Source of the DNA: Bacteroidota bacterium
GTDB lineage: Bacteria > Bacteroidota > Bacteroidia > Bacteroidales > FEN-979
Reading direction: 5' to 3'
Assembly (NCBI GenBank): GCA_026391805.1
Contig: JAPLDJ010000012.1
Location: 197,268 to 261,267, forward strand
DNA length: 64,000 bases
Shown: one piece after another, positions 34,398 through 42,969 of the stretch
Layout: each line of letters opens with the position of its first letter
How positions within the stretch are numbered: position 1 is the stretch's first letter
Position numbers and translations under genes: made by a program
Notes under the pieces: generated by a model
The model's input: the letters and a program-made list of their open reading frames with translations, nothing else
What the model was told of the DNA's origin: nothing
Databases searched by the model: none

Positions 34398-35735
34398 TTG
34401 GCGGTGAAATTACAGCGTGAAGATCCCCCCTTTTTTCCCGGTATAGAAAGAAATAAAATCAGTGAGATCGGGAAATTCCAGGAAATAAAGCTGCAGAAGC
34501 AGCTGGAATACCTGCGGGCAAACTCGAAATTCTATTCGGATCATTTCAGGAAACACAAGATCGACATAAGCCGGGTTAAAACGCTCGGTGACCTGGAAAT
34601 TATTCCCCCGACAACGAAAGAAGATCTCCAGGAACGGAATGATGATTTTATCTGTGTCCCGAAGGAGAAGATCATCGATTATATCACCACATCCGGTACC
34701 GCCGGCGATCCGGTGACCTTTGCCATGACCGATGCGGACCTTGAACGGCTGGCATACAATGAAGCCATCTCGTTCACCTGTGCCGATGGTTCGCCTGCGG
34801 ATATCTACCAGCTGATGACCACCATTGACCGGCGGTTCATGGCCGGGCTCGCCTATTTCATGGGAATCCGGCGGATGGGTGCGGGTGTGGTCAGGGTCGG
34901 CAACGGTATCCCGGAATTCCAGTGGGATACCATCCGGAGGATCAACCCGACCGCGATCGTTGCAGTGCCTTCTTTCATCCTTAAGATTGTTGAATATGCC
35001 GAAGCGCACCGGATCGATTACAGGAACAGCAGCATCCGGAAAGCCGTCTGCATTGGTGAACCGCTCAGGAATACCGATTTCACACTGAACACGCTGGGGC
35101 GGAGGATCACCGAAAAATGGCCCATCAAACTGTTTTCAACCTATGCCTCCACCGAAATGGGAACTTCCTTTACCGAATGCGGCGAAGGCCTCGGCGGGCA
35201 TCATCACCCTGAACTCATCATCGTTGAATTTCTCGATAATGAGAACAGGAATGTGAAAGAAGGTGAATGCGGCGAAGTTACCATCACCACCCTCGGGGTT
35301 GAAGGAATGCCGCTGCTCCGTTTCAAGACCGGCGATGTCTGTTACCATTATACGGAACCCTGCAAATGCGGGCGCACCTCCATGCGCCTCGGCCCGGTGA
35401 TCGGCAGAAAGAACCAGATGATCAAATACAAAGGAACAACCCTTTACCCGCCTTCGCTGTATGATATCCTCGACAACATCGAATACATCTCCAATTATGT
35501 CGTGGAAGTTTTTACCAGCGAGATCGGCACCGACGAGATCCTGATCCATGTCGGAAGCAGGAAGTCCGTCAGCGACAGGGAAAAGGACATCAAAGACCAT
35601 TTCCGGGCGAAACTCCGCGTGGCGCCCCTGATCCGGTTTGATACCGCAGAAAATATCCACCGGATCCAGGCACCCGAAGCCAGCCGGAAGATCGTGAAAT
35701 TCATCGACAACAGGGACAAGTCAAAAAATAATTGA
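34398..35735 (+). CDS. Phenylacetate-CoA ligase-like acyl-activating enzyme
   Basis: 445 residues of the PaaK branch of adenylate-forming enzymes. The phosphate-binding loop is TTSGTAGDP (about residues 98-106), the aromatic motif is YASTEMGTSF, and the hinge and C-terminal region contain RFKTGDVCYHY, CKCGRTSMRLGPVIGRKNQM and KYKGTTLYP. It would activate an aryl or short carboxylic acid as adenylate and load CoA or the carrier protein at 32211. Start codons available are TTG (34398) and GTG (34404). No aromatic ammonia-lyase is visible to supply the acid, so the substrate is open. It is the last clear cluster gene. Confidence 0.82.
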   Translation: MAVKLQREDPPFFPGIERNKISEIGKFQEIKLQKQLEYLRANSKFYSDHFRKHKIDISRVKTLGDLEIIPPTTKEDLQERNDDFICVPKEKIIDYITTSGTAGDPVTFAMTDADLERLAYNEAISFTCADGSPADIYQLMTTIDRRFMAGLAYFMGIRRMGAGVVRVGNGIPEFQWDTIRRINPTAIVAVPSFILKIVEYAEAHRIDYRNSSIRKAVCIGEPLRNTDFTLNTLGRRITEKWPIKLFSTYASTEMGTSFTECGEGLGGHHHPELIIVEFLDNENRNVKEGECGEVTITTLGVEGMPLLRFKTGDVCYHYTEPCKCGRTSMRLGPVIGRKNQMIKYKGTTLYPPSLYDILDNIEYISNYVVEVFTSEIGTDEILIHVGSRKSVSDREKDIKDHFRAKLRVAPLIRFDTAENIHRIQAPEASRKIVKFIDNRDKSKNN

Positions 35736-35741
35736 TCTTTT

Positions 35742-35774
35742 CTTGGAATTTTTTGCGTTTATGCAATATTTTTG
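35742..35774 (+). promoter_or_regulatory. Bacteroidota-type promoter
   Basis: CTTG (35742-35745), 21 bases, then TATTTTTG (35767-35774), near the Bacteroidota consensus. It precedes the secreted protein gene at 35817 and marks the boundary of the biosynthetic cluster. Confidence 0.5.
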
Positions 35775-35816
35775 CATCACAAAATTTATTTGGTCTAACA
35801 TTAAAAACCGATTCTT

Positions 35817-36431
35817 ATGAAACGATTAAGCACACTTATAGTACTGGTTGCATTTCTGCTTCCGGGTGTTACATTGTTCGCGCAATGCAAGCTGACTTCA
35901 GGTAATGTAAGCGTATTGAAAGGTCAGAGTGTCATTAACCTGCAATATGATTATTCCAAGATGGGCGTTGGTAAATATAAAGATGAAGCCGAATATGTTG
36001 CCAAGCGGACGGAAGACATGAATAAGAAGAAACCGGGTGACGGCGACCGCTGGGCAGAAGCATGGAAAAACGACAGGTCATCAAAGTTCCAGCCGATGCT
36101 TGAGAAAAACCTCAACGAAAAACTTTCAAAGGTGAGTGCTACGGGCAAGGAAAACGCCACGGATGCAAAATACACCCTGATCATCCGGACCACCTTTACA
36201 GAACCGGGATTCAACGTCGGGATCACACGTCAGAATGCTTATATCAAGATGGAGGTTGACCTTGTTGAAACCGCCAATCCGGGGACCGTGCTGGCCAGCA
36301 TTGAAATGAAAAGGGAAGACAGCATCAACATGATGGGATATGATTATGATACCGGCTCAAGAATTCAGAGTGCCTACGACAGGGCCGGGGAACACCTTGG
36401 GGCTTTTCTCGTGAAGAATTTATCGAAATAG
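35817..36431 (+). CDS. Secreted protein of unknown function
   Basis: 204 residues with a signal peptide ending near LFAQC. Not recognised as a named family. The mature part contains charged helices (YVAKRTEDMNKKKPGDGDRW) and a beta-rich centre (YTLIIRTTFTEPGFNVGI), similar in style to periplasmic Bacteroidota proteins of unknown role that bind to or sit under the outer membrane. It has its own promoter and converges with an amidohydrolase gene across a palindromic repeat. Confidence 0.65.
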   Translation: MKRLSTLIVLVAFLLPGVTLFAQCKLTSGNVSVLKGQSVINLQYDYSKMGVGKYKDEAEYVAKRTEDMNKKKPGDGDRWAEAWKNDRSSKFQPMLEKNLNEKLSKVSATGKENATDAKYTLIIRTTFTEPGFNVGITRQNAYIKMEVDLVETANPGTVLASIEMKREDSINMMGYDYDTGSRIQSAYDRAGEHLGAFLVKNLSK

Positions 36432-36459
36432 AGAACCAATCCTCAGGAAATACAAATCG

Positions 36460-36616
36460 AAGAGGTTGTCTCAAAAGCCGGAAAATGTTTCACGCAAAGG
36501 CCGCAAAGATGAAACGCAAAATTCGCAAAGGGTTTAATTTCTGATATTTACTCTTAGCGTCCTTTGCGAAAATCTTTGCGTTCTTTGCGAGAAACCAACT
36601 TTTGAGTCAGCCTCTT
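36460..36616. repeat. MITE-like palindromic element between converging genes
   Basis: The ends are 18-base inverted repeats, AAGAGGTTGTCTCAAAAG (36460-36477) and the complement of AAGAGGCTGACTCAAAAG (36599-36616), 16 of 18 matching. Inside, GTTTC, CGCAAAG, CGCAAAGAT and further CGCAAA words on the left pair with the same words in inverted order on the right, so nearly the whole 157 bases can fold on itself. There is no gene inside. It could be a non-autonomous transposon remnant that also serves as terminator for both neighbours. Confidence 0.7.
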
Positions 36617-36621
36617 TTCTT

Positions 36622-38256
36622 TTAATGTACTTTCTCTCCCCCGACAACCGTGGTAATAACCTTCGTTTCGGGGATCTCCTTTACCGGGCAGTTCATGATG
36701 TCACGATCCAGGACGACAAAATCCGCCATTTTGCCCTGTTCGATGCTTCCCCGTGAGTTCTCGTTGAAGCCGGCTTTTGCAGCCCAGATCGTGATTGATT
36801 TCAGGGCTTCGTCGCGGCTAATGGCATTCTCCGGCTGGAAACCGTTCGGAGGAAATCCCTTCAGATCCTGCCGGGCTACGGCGGCATAAAAGGTAAGAAG
36901 AGGACTGATCATTTCAACCGGGAAATCAGTACCATTGGCCAGCCATCCGTTCTGGTCCAGTAAATTCTTATAGGCATAGGCCCATTTTATCCTCCTCTTT
37001 CCCAGCCGGTCGGCTGCCCAGTACATATCGGATGTGGCGTGTGTCGCCTGGATGGATGGGATGACAGAATAATCCCCGAACAGTGAGATCTCCCTGGGAT
37101 CGACCACCTGGGCATGCTCGATCCGCCAGCGGAGATCATTCTTCCCTTTCAGCACCGCTGAATAGATCCCGAGGACCAGCCCGACCGCGGAATCGCCAAT
37201 GGCATGTGTATTGACCTGGTACCCGTGTTCAAAAGCAATTTCGCACAGTTCCCGCAATCTTCCCGATGTTGTCACCTGGATCCCTGATTTTGAGGGGTCA
37301 TCAGTATAAGGCGATCTCAGCAGAGCGGTGCGCGATCCGAGGCTCCCGTCGGCATAAAGCTTTATTGAACGTACTGTAAGGTACGGGGTAATATACTGAC
37401 CTTCCTGGACAAAATTCTTAATGTTCACTTCCGTCGGGTTCAGCATAGCGTAGATCCTTATCTTTAGTATCCTTTGCTGCTGCAATGAATCGATGAAATT
37501 GACATCGGAAAAGTCAATGCCTGCATCGGCAACACCGGTAAGCCCGGCAGCAAAACAATTTGCCTGTGCTTTTTCAAGGAGGATGGATTGATTTTTCCGG
37601 GAAGGCATAGGAATACTGTTCCGCATCCGGTCAGCCGCATCTTCACTCAGGATGCCTGTAAGACGTCCGTTTTTCACCTCAACTTCCCCTGGTTTATACC
37701 CGTCCGGATTATTGATCCCTGCCCTTTTAAGCGCTTCCCCGTTCGCCAGGAGTGCATGTCCGTCGACCCGGATCAGGACAACCGGACGATCAGGGAACAG
37801 GATATCGAGCTGCATCCGGTCCGGAAACTCTTTTTTCGTCCATAAATTCTGGTCCCAGCCCCTGCCGATGATCCATTCACCGGATGATTCATCTTTCTTT
37901 TTTGAGATCAGATCCGTTATTTCCTCGAACGAACGGATTCCTGTGAGATCCATTTCATTGATACCCATTGCATATCCGAAGAAATGACAATGGGCATCGA
38001 TGAACCCCGGAAAAATAAATTTTCCGCCCGCATCGATGACCGAATCCGACTCAAAGCGCCGCAGGATCTGTTCAGTTGTGCCGATGGCATAGAACACCCC
38101 GCCCTTTATGGCAAATGCTTCGGCAATCCTTGATTTGGGATCAACCGTAAATACTTTTCCATTGGTGAGGATAAGGTCGGCTTTTGTTTTCATCTGGGCG
38201 CAGGATTCTGATACAATAAAAAGAGAAATTAGGATACAAGCGACAGGTTTTTTCAT
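36622..38256 (-). CDS. Secreted amidohydrolase (YtcJ-like family)
   Basis: 544 residues from the ATG at 38256, which begins a signal peptide ending SESCAQ; the frame extends seven codons upstream. The metal-dependent hydrolase motifs of the YtcJ/amidohydrolase 3 family are visible: PGFIDAHCHFFGY (metal His pair), GRGWDQN, KLYADGSLGSRTALL, NTHAIGDSA, WRIEHAQ and NGTDFPVE (metal Asp). Members hydrolyse N-acyl or N-formyl amides. Its role here is unknown, and it has no evident link to the cluster. Confidence 0.85.
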   Translation of the reverse strand: MKKPVACILISLFIVSESCAQMKTKADLILTNGKVFTVDPKSRIAEAFAIKGGVFYAIGTTEQILRRFESDSVIDAGGKFIFPGFIDAHCHFFGYAMGINEMDLTGIRSFEEITDLISKKKDESSGEWIIGRGWDQNLWTKKEFPDRMQLDILFPDRPVVLIRVDGHALLANGEALKRAGINNPDGYKPGEVEVKNGRLTGILSEDAADRMRNSIPMPSRKNQSILLEKAQANCFAAGLTGVADAGIDFSDVNFIDSLQQQRILKIRIYAMLNPTEVNIKNFVQEGQYITPYLTVRSIKLYADGSLGSRTALLRSPYTDDPSKSGIQVTTSGRLRELCEIAFEHGYQVNTHAIGDSAVGLVLGIYSAVLKGKNDLRWRIEHAQVVDPREISLFGDYSVIPSIQATHATSDMYWAADRLGKRRIKWAYAYKNLLDQNGWLANGTDFPVEMISPLLTFYAAVARQDLKGFPPNGFQPENAISRDEALKSITIWAAKAGFNENSRGSIEQGKMADFVVLDRDIMNCPVKEIPETKVITTVVGGEKVH

Positions 38257-38306
38257 GATCCAGGAGATTATATGCATGTACGGCCGGAAAAAACATTTTT
38301 GAATAA

Positions 38307-38338
38307 TTTGGTAAAATTAAAATCATTTACTATTTTTG
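38307..38338 (+). promoter_or_regulatory. Bacteroidota-type promoter for the DUF6580 gene
   Basis: TTTG (38307-38310), exactly 20 bases, TATTTTTG (38331-38338): a full match to the Bacteroidota promoter. The start codon lies 23 bases downstream at 38362. Confidence 0.65.
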
Positions 38339-38361
38339 TTGAAGTTAATACAAAATATATA

Positions 38362-38937
38362 ATGAAATATAAAACCTTTACTCCGAGGTTTTTTGTTGCT
38401 CTTTCAGTAATTGTTGTTGCAGCCTTGCTGCGCTTGTTGCCCCATTGGCCCAACCTGACCCCGATCGCGGCCATGGCTCTGTTTGCAGGGACCTATATTG
38501 ATAAAAAGCAATATGCTTTTGCTATTCCACTCGCCGCAATGTTTGCGAGCGACATCATTATTGGTCTTCATGCAAATATCCTCGCCGTTTACGTGGGTTT
38601 TGCCATCACCGTACTTGTGGGTATGGCTATCCGAAAAAGAGTGAATGTAGGAACCGTGATCATGGCTTCATTGTCATCAGCCGTGATCTTTTTCCTGGTC
38701 ACCAACTTTTCCGCATGGCTCGTCGACCGGTTGTATCCGCACCCGATGTACCCTCAGACCTTCGCTGGTTTGCTTGAATGTTATACCATGGGGCTGGCAT
38801 TTTTCCGTGATACTACTCAGGGAATTTCCTTTTTCCTGAACGATGTGATCGGAACGTTGTTCTACAGCGCGGTATTCTACGGTGCATTCTATCTTACTGA
38901 AATGCGTTTCCCTGTTCTGGACAAGACACGCCTTTAG
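38362..38937 (+). CDS. DUF6580-type integral membrane transport protein
   Basis: 191 residues from ATG 38362; the longer frame from 38272 covers the promoter and is rejected. It has five or six membrane spans and the family words LLRLLPHWPNLTPIAAMALFAGTY near the start and FFLNDVIGTLFYSAVFYG near the end. DUF6580 proteins are thought to be related to the substrate-binding S components of vitamin transporters. The pair LLPHxPNxTPIAA is typical. The ligand is not known; Bacteroidota homologues are common single genes. Confidence 0.75.
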   Translation: MKYKTFTPRFFVALSVIVVAALLRLLPHWPNLTPIAAMALFAGTYIDKKQYAFAIPLAAMFASDIIIGLHANILAVYVGFAITVLVGMAIRKRVNVGTVIMASLSSAVIFFLVTNFSAWLVDRLYPHPMYPQTFAGLLECYTMGLAFFRDTTQGISFFLNDVIGTLFYSAVFYGAFYLTEMRFPVLDKTRL

Positions 38938-39110
38938 TCAAACAAGGCCTCGTCGCGCTCCAGCAGCAGAATGGAATTCTGAGGAACAATACAGTACCTC
39001 TCTTCATTGAAAATGATCCCGATTGCGCCTTTCTGCAGGAAGATGGCAGTATGGCCTGCTTTTGCCAGCAAGGGTATGTTTTTTATCTGCTCCTCCTTCC
39101 CTTTTCGCAT
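38934..39110 (-). CDS. Possible small protein of unknown function
   Basis: A frame of 58 residues from ATG 39110 (GTG at 39119 also possible). It is protein-like (GHTAIFLQKGAIGIIF, then CIVPQNSILLLE) but matches nothing I know. Its stop overlaps the stop of the converging DUF6580 gene by four bases. It has no clear promoter. It could be a chance frame. Confidence 0.3.
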   Translation of the reverse strand: MRKGKEEQIKNIPLLAKAGHTAIFLQKGAIGIIFNEERYCIVPQNSILLLERDEALFD

Positions 39111-39206
39111 TTCATCCACCTCGTCGCGAGGTACGGGAAAAATCGGTATTTTTGCAGCTGATGAGCTGATGAGTTAATTAAATGGTGCATTTGTGAAAAT
39201 AAAATT

Positions 39207-39291
39207 ACCACATAGACACAATAGGACACAATAGGAATACGGGGATTAATAAACTGTGAATTCTATTGTGACCTAATGTGCCTAATGTGGT
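39207..39291. repeat. Palindromic intergenic element upstream of mutL
   Basis: The left arm ACCACATAGACACAATAGG... (39207-39237) pairs with the right arm ending ...ACCTAATGTGCCTAATGTGGT (39260-39291) through imperfect complementarity of ACCACAT, CACA, TAGG and ATAGAAT words. The element is 85 bases long and non-coding. The remainder of 38938-39345 holds an octamer repeat remnant near 39162, a TATTTTTG box at 39147-39154, and two TCGTAAA heptamers at 39328-39341. Confidence 0.6.
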
Positions 39292-39345
39292 GAACTAAAA
39301 TCACAATAGAACTGTATAAACTGAAATCGTAAATCGTAAATAAAA

Positions 39346-41196
39346 TTGTCTGATCTGATAAGGCTTTTACCGGATTCTGTTGCAAACCAGATCGCTGCCG
39401 GGGAGGTGATCCAGCGGCCAGCTTCGGCTGTCAAGGAACTGCTGGAGAATGCCGTCGATGCAGGCGCCACACAGATCAAGCTGATCATCAAAGATGCCGG
39501 TAAATCGCTGATCCAGGTAATCGATAATGGATGCGGAATGTCGGAGCGGGATGCCCGTATGTGCTTTGAACGCCATGCCACATCGAAGATCGAGACTGCA
39601 AATGACCTGCTTAGTATCCATACCCTCGGGTTCCGGGGTGAAGCCCTGGCATCGGTCGCCTCCATCGCACAGACAGAACTCAGGTCCAAACGAACCGAAG
39701 ACGAGATCGGTACCAGCATCATCATTGAAGGTTCCGAGTTTAAGGGCCAGTCGCCGGTAAGTACGCCCGACGGAACCAGCATTTCCATAAAGAACCTATT
39801 TTTCAACGTCCCGGCCCGCCGGAATTTCCTCAAGTCGAACACCCTTGAGCTGAAATACATCGTAGAGGAATTTCTCCGTGTGGCACTGGTGAACCCGGAG
39901 ATTGTATTCACCTTTTACAACCAGGAGAGGATCCTTCACCAGGTACCTGCATCCAACCTGAAGCAACGCCTTGTCGCCCTGCTCGGTAATAATTACAACC
40001 AGCGCCTGATCCCGGTCGACCAGGAAACCGGGATCGTGAACATCCACGGTTTCATCGGGAAACCTGAATTTGCGAAGAAGACACGCGGCGAGCAGTATTT
40101 CTTTACGAATGGCCGGTTCATCAAGAATCCTTACCTGCATCATGCCATCGAAAATGCCTTCCAGCAGCTGATCCCGAAAGATGCATTTCCGACGTACTTT
40201 ATCTACATGACCGTAGATCCTCAAACGATCGATGTCAACATCCATCCGACAAAGACGGAAATCAACTTCCAGGACATCCGGAGCATTTATGCCATTCTTC
40301 ATGCTGCGATACGGCAGTCGATCGGGAAATTCAACATCACTCCTACCCTTGATTTTGAAACGGAACCCAGCATGGAGATCCCTCCGTTGCCTGAAGGCGG
40401 AACCGTTCGTCAGCCTACAATAACCGTTGATCCGGAATACAACCCGTTTGAAAAGAAGGTGAGACCGCAGTTCGAGATCCCGCTGCCGCCGCGGTCAAAA
40501 GGAAACGAAGAACAGTGGAAAGGGCTTTACGACCCGCTGAAGGATATTCACTTCAAAGCCGGGCCTGAACCTCAGGAAGAAAAGAGCCGACAGCATGTAC
40601 TGGCTGACTGGGACACGGAACACGAAGCCCGGGGAACCATTCTGCCATTCCAGGCGCTGAACAGGTACATTGTCGGCGCGACAAAAAGCGGCGTGGTCAT
40701 CATTGATCCGCAGAGAGCACGTGAACGGATCTTTTATGAACGGCTGCTTTCCACGCTGGAACAAAATCGGCCTCCGATGCAGCATCAGCTTCATCCGCAG
40801 ACGATCCAGCTTGCCCCGGAGGATTTTGAGCTGGTGATGGATATGAAAGAATCTTTTTTCAAGGCAGGCTTCGATTACCGGTCCTTCGGAAAAAATACGA
40901 TCGTAGTGGATGCCATCCCGGCGGATTGCGAAGAAGGCAATATGACCGGCCTGTTTGAAAGCATCCTGGAAGGCCTGAAATCAGGTACCGATGACGGGAA
41001 GACCAAACTTCAGACACGGGTGATCCTGTCGCTGGCGAAAAGCATGTCGGCCTCCGGGCGCCAGAAACTCCAGCCAAAAGAGATGGAAGCGCTGGTTGAA
41101 CAACTGTTTGCATGCAGTGTACCCGACTTGGCTCCGGACGGAAAACCAATCCTCATGCTCATCGGTTTTGATGAGCTGAACAAGAAATTCAAATAA
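39346..41196 (+). CDS. mutL: DNA mismatch repair protein MutL with degenerate endonuclease motif
   Basis: 616 residues, starting at TTG 39346. The GHKL ATPase part is intact: ELLENAVDAGA (motif I, Glu and Asn), DNGCGM (motif II), TLGFRGEALASVASI (motif III) and GTSISIKNLFFNVPARRNFLKS. The C-terminal dimerisation part reaches the end. The Bacteroidota endonuclease motif DQHRAHERxxxE is DPQRARERIFYE here (about residues 453-464), so both His residues are lost while the Glu residues are kept. It still can act in mismatch repair with MutS, but nicking by the usual metal site is doubtful. The two next genes follow closely. Confidence 0.9.
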   Translation: MSDLIRLLPDSVANQIAAGEVIQRPASAVKELLENAVDAGATQIKLIIKDAGKSLIQVIDNGCGMSERDARMCFERHATSKIETANDLLSIHTLGFRGEALASVASIAQTELRSKRTEDEIGTSIIIEGSEFKGQSPVSTPDGTSISIKNLFFNVPARRNFLKSNTLELKYIVEEFLRVALVNPEIVFTFYNQERILHQVPASNLKQRLVALLGNNYNQRLIPVDQETGIVNIHGFIGKPEFAKKTRGEQYFFTNGRFIKNPYLHHAIENAFQQLIPKDAFPTYFIYMTVDPQTIDVNIHPTKTEINFQDIRSIYAILHAAIRQSIGKFNITPTLDFETEPSMEIPPLPEGGTVRQPTITVDPEYNPFEKKVRPQFEIPLPPRSKGNEEQWKGLYDPLKDIHFKAGPEPQEEKSRQHVLADWDTEHEARGTILPFQALNRYIVGATKSGVVIIDPQRARERIFYERLLSTLEQNRPPMQHQLHPQTIQLAPEDFELVMDMKESFFKAGFDYRSFGKNTIVVDAIPADCEEGNMTGLFESILEGLKSGTDDGKTKLQTRVILSLAKSMSASGRQKLQPKEMEALVEQLFACSVPDLAPDGKPILMLIGFDELNKKFK

Positions 41197-41206
41197 TCGT
41201 GACCTC

Positions 41207-42040
41207 ATGAACGAACAGCAATACAGCCCTGCCGGTTTTACTCTTCTGCCTCCCGTGGTTAAGAACCTGTTGATCATCAACGGGCTCTTTTTCCTTGCGA
41301 CCTTTTCGCTCAACTACTATGGCATCGACATTGAAAAAATGTTCGGGCTCTACTATGTGGCATCCCCGAGTTTCAGGCCCTACCAGTTTGTCACCTATAT
41401 GTTTGTGCATGCCAACGTGGCTCATATCTTTTTCAATCTTTTTGCCTTGTGGATGTTCGGCTACCTTCTGGAGAACGTATGGGGCTCCAAGCGCTTCCTG
41501 ATCTTCTACATGTTTACCGGGATCGGGGCCGCCATTACACAAACACTGATTCACTGGTGGGATTATTCCTCCATACAGGCTGCAGCCGAGCAGATCGTGC
41601 AACATCCTTCTCCCATCGCATTCGCAGATTTTGTCAAGTCCCAGTTTCCCCAGTATTATGACTCCCTTTCTGGATTCATCAATACCTGGCAACGGCATGC
41701 GACCGATCCGGGGTATGTTCAGCAATCGTACGCATACATTGCGCAGCTCCAGAACCTTTATCTTGCAACGCCGACGGTGGGCGCCTCCGGGGCTGTATAC
41801 GGCATTCTCCTTGCCTTTGGGATGATGTTCCCCAACATGCTGGTTTACTTGTATTTTTTAGTCCCAATTAAAGCAAAGTGGGTGGTAATTGGCTTTGGCG
41901 CTTTTGAACTTTTTTCGGGGATTCGTAACAACCAGACTGATAATGTTGCGCACTTTGCCCACCTGGGCGGAATGTTATTCGGACTCCTGCTTATACTATA
42001 CTGGAAGAAAAGACCGTTTTCCAAAAAGCCACAATTTTAG
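41207..42040 (+). CDS. Rhomboid-family intramembrane serine protease (first of two)
   Basis: 277 residues with the six-span rhomboid core. The catalytic Ser is in GASGAVYG (about residue 191) and the His in AHFAHLGG (about 251). The N-terminal HANVAHIFFNLFALW corresponds to the conserved His-Asn loop of span 2. An insertion of about 75 residues (roughly 110-180) between spans 2 and 4, containing a stretch without hydrophobic character, is larger than usual. It is followed by a second, shorter rhomboid after three bases. Confidence 0.85.
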   Translation: MNEQQYSPAGFTLLPPVVKNLLIINGLFFLATFSLNYYGIDIEKMFGLYYVASPSFRPYQFVTYMFVHANVAHIFFNLFALWMFGYLLENVWGSKRFLIFYMFTGIGAAITQTLIHWWDYSSIQAAAEQIVQHPSPIAFADFVKSQFPQYYDSLSGFINTWQRHATDPGYVQQSYAYIAQLQNLYLATPTVGASGAVYGILLAFGMMFPNMLVYLYFLVPIKAKWVVIGFGAFELFSGIRNNQTDNVAHFAHLGGMLFGLLLILYWKKRPFSKKPQF

Positions 42041-42043
42041 AAG

Positions 42044-42967
42044 ATGTACACTGCGCGAAACCCGTTGGACTATCTGAAGAACTACTTCCGGAGTGGTTCC
42101 ATGCCCGCTATCCTGATCCTGGTCAACGTAGGCGTATGGATCCTGACGAAAGCCGTTTATGTGATCTTTTTCCTTTTCAATCATCCGGATACTGCTGTTG
42201 CCGACAGCTGGATCCTGCATTATTTTGCGCTGCCGGCTTCTGCCCCGGAATTTGCATCGAGGCCATGGACGCTGCTGAGCTACATGTTCCTTCACCTCGA
42301 CTTCTGGCACATCCTTTTCAACATGCTCTGGCTCTTCTGGTTTGCCCGGATCTTCATGGAGTACCTGAATTCACGGCAGTTGCTTTTCACCTATATCTTC
42401 GGAGGAATTGCAGGAGGATTGCTCTACTTCGCCGCATTTAACATTTTCCCCGTGTTCCAGGCCAGCCTGCCGGTGAGCGTGGCGCTCGGAGCATCGGCAT
42501 CCGTGATGGCCATCGTCACAGCCATCGCATTCTATGTTCCGGATTATTCGATCCAGCTGTTATTCATCGGCCGAATCCGGATACTGTACCTGGCGATCAT
42601 CTTATTCGTATTCGACTTTTTTGCAATCCCGACAGGTAACTCAGGCGGGCACCTGGCCCATATTGGCGGCGCCCTTTTCGGATACTTTTTCTCCCTCTGG
42701 ATCAGGAAAACAAAATATTCATATGGACAAGGTGTATTCACTAGCCTTTTCATGAAGGTAAGAAATCTTTTCAGGCCCAGGCTCAGGGTTTCGCAGCCAT
42801 CGCCTGACCAGGGCAGGGCAAAGACCGATGATGAGTATAATGTTGAGAAGCGAATGAACCAGGAGCGGATCGACCGGATCCTGGAAAAGATATCAAGAGG
42901 TGGCTACGACAGCCTGACAAAGGAAGAAAAAGAGCTTCTTTTCAGGTCATCCGGAAAGAAAAACTGA
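42044..42967 (+). CDS. Rhomboid-family intramembrane serine protease (second of two)
   Basis: 307 residues. The core contains HLDFWHILFNMLWLFWF (His-Asn loop), GASASVMAI with the catalytic Ser, and GGHLAHIGGALFG with the His. A C-terminal cytoplasmic tail of about 90 residues is rich in charged amino acids (ERMNQERIDRILEKISRGG, the DUF6576-like tail found in Bacteroidota rhomboids). The gene lies between the first rhomboid and an EEP-family gene, with two- to three-base gaps, so all are one operon with mutL. Confidence 0.85.
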   Translation: MYTARNPLDYLKNYFRSGSMPAILILVNVGVWILTKAVYVIFFLFNHPDTAVADSWILHYFALPASAPEFASRPWTLLSYMFLHLDFWHILFNMLWLFWFARIFMEYLNSRQLLFTYIFGGIAGGLLYFAAFNIFPVFQASLPVSVALGASASVMAIVTAIAFYVPDYSIQLLFIGRIRILYLAIILFVFDFFAIPTGNSGGHLAHIGGALFGYFFSLWIRKTKYSYGQGVFTSLFMKVRNLFRPRLRVSQPSPDQGRAKTDDEYNVEKRMNQERIDRILEKISRGGYDSLTKEEKELLFRSSGKKN

Positions 42968-42969
42968 TC

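Noticed and set aside
1-35735. Ordinary flexirubin (dialkylresorcinol-aryl polyene) cluster
   Set aside because: No tyrosine/histidine ammonia-lyase-like gene and no DarA/DarB pair are visible, and the radical SAM, crotonase, HAD and sulfotransferase genes are not part of the usual set. The cluster's left end is cut, so some missing genes may lie outside.
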